Part shown: piece by piece, positions 58,453 to 64,000 of the stretch
How positions within the stretch are numbered: position 1 is the stretch's first letter
Layout of the letters: each line of letters begins with the position of its first letter
The notes under the pieces: model-generated
What the model was told of the DNA's origin: nothing
The model's input: the letters and a program-made list of their open reading frames with translations, nothing else
The model's database searches: none
Assembly (NCBI GenBank): GCA_002189035.1
Contig: NEEC01000002.1
Span: 3,038,001-3,102,000 of the forward strand
DNA: 64,000 nt
Direction of reading: 5' to 3'
Source: Utricularia gibba
Taxonomy: Eukaryota; Streptophyta; Magnoliopsida; Lamiales; Lentibulariaceae
Program-made: the position numbers and the translations under genes

Positions 58453-61449
58453 CTTCAAAATCTCTTTGCGTATCCAGTAAATCAAAATGAGGAAGAAGAA
58501 AGATATGAAGTTGGAGATGTCCCAGAAAACTCAAAGCAATAAAAATGTGTTGGCTGCCGAAAAACAAAACAAAAAAGGGACAACAGCTCTCCTCACAAAT
58601 TCAGGGATCAACGCCGAGGCAGCGATAGTACCAGCCCACCATGCAGGATCCAAAGCAGAAAGAAACCGCAGCCGATCTCGAAATCCCTCTCGCCGACGAA
58701 GAGGGATGACCATTAAATGTACGCCGGAGATTCCCACCATTCACAAAAGGGAAAATACGTAAAATTCACAGCGTATTCGATATCGAAAAGCAAAGAATAG
58801 AACCCCAAATCGTCGAAGCCAGGCAACGGCAGATGGAGAGGGCTAGCGGGTGGACCAAATAGCCATAGAGAGGCGCCTGGAATGAGAGATAATTGCGGAA
58901 GGCAGATGGAGAAAAGGAAGTTAGGGCTTCTTGTTTAGGAATTGCGCCCTTTGGGGAGTAAAACGACAACGTTTTGTCAAACGCTAATTTTCAAAAAAAA
59001 AAAAACAAATATGCAATTGGAATAATATGATTTCGGGTCGATTCAATTTACTACCGACTCTCCAATCACGTTCTAACCGCTAATTTTCACAAAAAAAAAA
59101 TTCTAAAACCTGGATTTACATGAATATTTTTTCAAAAAATCAAAACAATTATTTCAAAATTTGTGTTCAAATGACTTTTTTTTTTCAAAATGGATCCAAT
59201 TATAATCGTCGACTAGTTGTATTACTGAATAATCCAATTGGAAATGATAATAGAATGCATAAGTTGTTAGAAGCAGCTCTAAGATGCATATGGAAAAATA
59301 AATAATTTATTTTTAAAAATTATGTATAAATATACTATACATATTGCATAATTTTTTAATTTTATTTTTTCAAATAATTTGATCACATATTCTACACCAA
59401 ATATTCATGGTAGCAATTCAAATTCTTGAAGATCTTGCATTTGTCCATTGCTTGATAATAATGAAATTCCTAATCAAGAAATTGATTCTTCTACATCTTT
59501 TGGGTGCTTTATCTTCTAAAATTAAAAATATTAGCAACAATTTTGTTGATCTCTAAAAATTTATTTGCAAATATTGTTACAAAGAATATGTATATAAACA
59601 ACTGGAGGGATCAATATTTACAAAATAATAAAAATACAACGATAAATTATCTCCATGGAGACAACAGAAAAACCATTTATAATATTACACTTGAAGATTT
59701 AAAAATATTTATTATTAAATCTTTGCAACGTAATTGGGACCTCAATGAGATGCTGGCCCATGCACCCTCACAGGCCCAAAAACTTAAAAATAATTAATTA
59801 TATAAAATTAGATTGATTTTAGTACCATTTATCTGTGTTCTAGTTTGAATTTAAAAATAATAATATTTAAACATTGCAACAGTACTTATGCAACATTCAT
59901 TGCGCCTTAACTAAGTTCAATCGATTTTTTGCTTTTAGGCAAGAATATGCAGGTGAATTTCTTCTTGTAATAATAAATCTCCACAAAAGTAGTCGAAAAA
60001 AGAAAAACTTGAAAAAAAAAAAAGCATGTGCCACCAACCAACCTGGTGAGTCATTGCCGGCTCCAGGTCTAAGGGATAGGACTCAGGAGAGCACCAATGA
60101 TTGGGGGGGTGCAGCAGCGATACCACGTGCCAAAAATATTTTATTAAATAACGGCTGTACATATTATACATTTTTTATTTGTTTATATTGTAATAAATCG
60201 GATTGGTGCCTCAGGCGACAGGCGCGCGTGGCGGAACCCCACATCGCTTTGCGACTTGGGGTTGCTGACTTTGACGTATTTGAAACAGGGTGCTTCCGTC
60301 CCGTCGTCTTAATTTCAGATTTTTGGATATAAAAATGGAAATTTCAATCATGAGCATATTTTCTGAAAAATTTAAGGAATATTTGGCACATACATTAAAG
60401 AAATATATTTGATTAAGGGATGCCAGCCATGCATTGATGGGGAAAAGCACCATTTGTGGAGGAGCATCACTTAAAAATCCCATCCCACTCACAAATATAA
60501 TCACTGTAACAAATCATTTGTAAACCTACTCCTGTTTCTCTCTCTCTCTTTATTTCTTCTTCTTTTTTAATTTTAAATAATAATTTTTTAAATATAATAA
60601 TAATAATTTTTAAGTATTCCGCATATAGAAAACATATTGCTATTTCTTTGATTATCATAAAGAAATGAATTCTAAAAAAATTGAATTCAATAATTTTCTT
60701 CTTTGGTTAGAATTATTAACGGGTTTCAACAATTATCATTTCTATTTATGTAATACTAGTAAATAAATATTAACTATAATTTACTGCTATTTCAGTGGTA
60801 ATAAAATTGACTGAGATTGTGTTGGTAAAAAATTGTTTTATTTGAGTTTTTCTTAAAACTTAGTAAAAAATACTAAAGAATTATATGATTTAAAAATACA
60901 TTTTAATGAAATTATTTGATTTTTTGTAATGACATTAAATTATATTATAATTAACCCAAAATTCCCAATGCGTTTAAAATCCCCCTCTCAAATGCATTAA
61001 TTCATGACTTAGTGATTTTTAAATAAAAATAAAAAAGAAATACAAATACATGATTAAATATATATAAAATATAAAACTTTAAAAAAGAAGAATGGGTAGC
61101 TTTATAATTAAATTGTAACAATATAACAATGAATAGATGTACAAGTAAAATATGAAACTTCAAAAAAAGTAGTATGTGATGTATAACATTGGCTTGGTTG
61201 GAAAAATATATATTTAAAAATATGTATTGGCAAAATGCTTAAAGTAAAAAAAGTTTAGTATTGAAAATTATGGATCCCAACAAATCTAATTTTGGTATTG
61301 AAATGTTAATCTCACAACATAACTCAATAAGTTGCTACTCATCATCTTATGTAGGTTAGTATTTTCTTTTGATTCCTCTAAATTTTATATATTTTTTTGT
61401 GAATTTAGAATTTTTCTTTTCTTTGTAGTATTTTAAATTTTTAAATAAT
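58453..61449. other. Upstream region of the DUF7054 gene and AT-rich intergenic DNA
   Basis: The part to about 58960 is GC-richer and is likely the leader and promoter of the minus-strand DUF7054 gene. The rest is mainly AT-rich. A short GC-richer island at about 60040-60310, with a run of seven G at 60105-60111, lies inside an open frame (59874-60332) without recognisable domain. The segment at 61205-61260 resembles the arm of the MITE at 50084. Confidence 0.45.
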
Positions 61450-63900
61450 GACTATTTCACCTACAATATCATATACCACAATGTATGAGATATAAAGGAT
61501 GAGGGGTTCTAGATTCCAACATCTCGAAAGGTAGCCGAGTGAATTTAGAAAACTCACGTACATCACAAGACTCATTATGGGTTAAACAATCAAATGACAA
61601 ATGTTTAGTTGTTGAGGAGGAAATGTGTCCTACTATATTATGACACAACAAATGAGATTCTGCAGCATTAATATGAATAGAATACAAAACCATGGAATTT
61701 AAAAACACACTTAAAGAATTTAATAACAACTGTGTTTACTCCACAGATAGTGTTTCTTGCAAAAATAAGTGTATATAACTTAAGGAGTTGAGGCAAAAAA
61801 AATCATTGTTCCAATCCCTAGGATAAATTTAGATATCTTATCTTGCAAAATTGAGTAGGTACCAATGAACAAAATATAAATAGAAGTTTCTAGTCTTGAA
61901 AAAAAATGTAAGTTATGCTAAAAACTACGAACATAAAGGATATCATTCAAAGTAAGGGTTTTTGAAAGTAGAATAGATCCTATGTGGATATCTAAACTAA
62001 TGTAACCATCCGAAATGGAAACGGGTATAGGTTCAAGCAAAATAGCAAGACTATCAAACATGATTTCATCAGCACAAAAATGAGTAATAGGTATGATATC
62101 TAGTATTCAATCCCTATTATTCAAAAAATTTAATGCAATATATAATTCGATATGTGTACCTACAAAATTCTTGAAGATATAATAAGTTTGTTCACTAGTG
62201 TCTGTCTTTATGCAAGTTCTCATTAGCTTCAACATCTCTTGTTGTATAATCTTCCAGGAGTTGTCCTTTTGAAAGTCAATTCCATTGATTGACTGTTCAC
62301 TAACATGTTAACCATGAAATTCAAAAGCATTAACCTTAGTCATGTTAATTGTTTGTATCTGCTGTTGACCCGTTATATGAATATCCATTCAATTTGTAAG
62401 AAGTTTCTCAAGTGTCATTCTTGTTTACAATAAGTGCAATATCTCTCCTTTGGGTTTTTTTATTTCAAGTGAAATAACCGAAAATGATGTTGGTTGACTA
62501 ATTATGACATGACTAACATGATGTTAATGTGTCAAATAGAACTCTCTTGTACCATATTTTTAACTCCTAGTTTTAGTCGTCACTTCACTATTATTGATGG
62601 AATAGAAAATCGGTACATACCATGTGGAGGTGAACGAGGGCAGCTTGTACCCTCCCACGAGGCTACAAAAAAGTATCACAAATCGAGAATTTGAGCGAGA
62701 CACAAAAAAGTAGCACAAATCAGCTAGAGGAACAGAACATCAAATCGGTTGCCATGGGACCACCCCGATTAAGGGTACAAATCGGATCTTGATGCCTGAT
62801 GGTTGGACGCATGCGTATAGAAGTCGGGACATGGCAGTATTAGGTGATATCCATTTTGCAGAATCTGAAAAGAAGCTTATTAGTAGGAAACCATAACAGG
62901 AGAGGGTTATTTGTCAATAGGACCAAATATGTGTAGACATACCTATTAGGTATAGAAAGTTGTTGACACTCACAATAGTTGATCGATCGAGCTTCTTTTA
63001 TATATATGAGAACATTGGAAGTACATAGCATGGGGTATTTGACACAATCCCCTCTTTTCATCACTTAGTAAAACCATTTCTATGATGGCCCCTTCTAGTT
63101 GCATGGTTTTTTCATTTCAATGGTTTCCACGTAAAAATTCCTTGGCTCCCTTTTCTACTTTACCCATTAACCGAAAACAAGATCAAAACTTGTATATCGC
63201 ATAATAACTCGAACCAATATTGAGAATTCATATCGATCCACTACATGGGTTTCAATCCACAATAGTTATCATCAGAGCATAGGCTTGATCCAAATATGGT
63301 TCCAGCTTCATGGAAATGATGTGATTAATAGTAGTAGCAACTTGTTCATTCAATCTATTCAGGAATTGCACAAATTTTGTTTGTTGTGATACTTGTCTCT
63401 TTGCACATTAAACATTGATTTATAGGCATTAGTCCATTCAAATCTATTCATAGATTTTTCATATGAGAGTAATACTCACATACTAATATTTGCCATTGTG
63501 AAATGTGGTACAATTCATGTTGAATGTGGAAAACTACTGCTAAAATCAGCTGCCCCAATTGTTTCTCTTTGATTTCCAAAAGCTCGTTTGTAGTTCCTAT
63601 CAAATAAAAATTGTTTACTGATTCCTATGATATAGAGTTCATATGTTAGCATTTGATCATCACATCTACTCTATTCCAAGCATTGTAGGTTAAATATGAA
63701 GTCAGTGACTGTGGAAGATGACCATTTACAAACACCAGTTTATTTTGAACTTGTAGGGCCATGGTCATGCTTTAACGCGAAGGTAAGAAGTTCTTGTTGG
63801 TCAAAGAAGAAGTCACCAAAGTGAGGCTCAAATTTTCAAACTCATGAACATACAATGGATCTGAAGCATCTAGCCCTTGATGTTGAAGGATCTTTAATAA
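61450..63900 (-). pseudogene. Decayed Ty1/Copia retrotransposon (gag to integrase start)
   Basis: On the minus strand, a gag N-terminal block lies near 63660-63850: 'LTLVTSSLTNKNFLPSR', a stop, then 'SMTMALQVQNKLVFVNGHLP' and 'YNAWNRVDD'. This matches the Copia gag start. At 61469-61729 a GAG-pre-integrase block reads 'CDVREFSKFTRLPFEM' and ends 'LIHCGI', with a Cys-containing H-x-C arrangement. The stretch between is broken. Reverse transcriptase is not seen downstream, so the element is truncated or lost beyond 61450. It is separate from the Copia relic at 21640-24920. Confidence 0.7.
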
Positions 63901-64000
63901 TTTTTCCAGATCTAAGATATCACCACGAGTTTATGTCAAAATTTCCAAAGAATTAGTCATTGTGTTTGGTTCATGCTCATTGTACCATGAACAAGTGAAC

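Noticed and set aside
59874-60332. 152-codon plus-strand open frame around a GC-richer island
   Set aside because: No domain recognised; long Lys run and homopolymers. It may be a transposon fragment, but nothing supports a gene.
1-64000. Possible organellar DNA insert or CRISPR array
   Set aside because: No chloroplast or mitochondrial gene order, and no regularly spaced identical repeats with unique spacers, were seen; the window is ordinary nuclear plant DNA.

Overview
This window is nuclear DNA of a flowering plant, most likely a eudicot. The genes have short GT/AG introns and lie in very AT-rich flanks. They encode plant-specific proteins: a plastid-targeted aldolase, the plastid TatC translocase, a WOX homeodomain factor, a CLE peptide precursor, a U-box/ARM ligase, and DUF1639 and DUF7054 proteins. 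Family composition alone does not fix the species; Lamiales would fit but is a guess.

Layout. 1-4.7 kb: AT-rich repeats with one clear long-TIR MITE. 4.7-9.1 kb (minus): a 14-exon Ipi1/TEX10-like ribosome-biogenesis gene. 11.6-12.4 kb (minus): a two-exon DUF1639 gene. 14.8-16.5 kb (plus): a BC10-like GT14 glycosyltransferase with a tandem-repeat stem. 16.8-35.3 kb: an island of transposable elements, all on the minus strand. It holds a decayed hAT element, a decayed Copia element, a PIF/Harbinger relic split by about 1.7 kb of foreign sequence, and a 6-kb Ty3/gypsy element whose gag-pol is one frame with a single internal stop. 36.0-37.9 kb (plus): plastid fructose-bisphosphate aldolase. 38.3-39.8 kb (plus): plastid TatC, broken by three one-base shortfalls in G/C runs. 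41.3-43.2 kb (plus): a GlcAT14-like GT14 gene. 45.0-47.8 kb (plus): a PUB10/11-like U-box E3 ligase. 50.9-51.0 kb (minus): tRNA-Ser(AGA), with a long-TIR MITE next to it. 52.9-54.0 kb (minus): a WUS-clade WOX gene. 56.8-57.1 kb (plus): a CLE16/17-like peptide gene, divergent from the WOX gene. 57.8-58.5 kb (minus): a DUF7054 gene. 61.4-63.9 kb (minus): another decayed Copia element, near the window edge.

The genes act in separate processes: ribosome assembly (TEX10), cell-wall and arabinogalactan glycosylation (two GT14 genes of different subclades), the Calvin cycle (aldolase), thylakoid protein import (TatC), ubiquitination (PUB), and meristem signalling (WOX and CLE). The best candidates for follow-up are the head-to-head WOX-CLE pair with its overlapping upstream ORF, the cluster of one-base breaks in TatC, the gypsy element with very unequal LTRs, and two families of non-autonomous elements with long inverted repeats. 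I saw no previously undescribed enzymatic system. Exon boundaries were read by eye from splice motifs, reading phase and family similarity.
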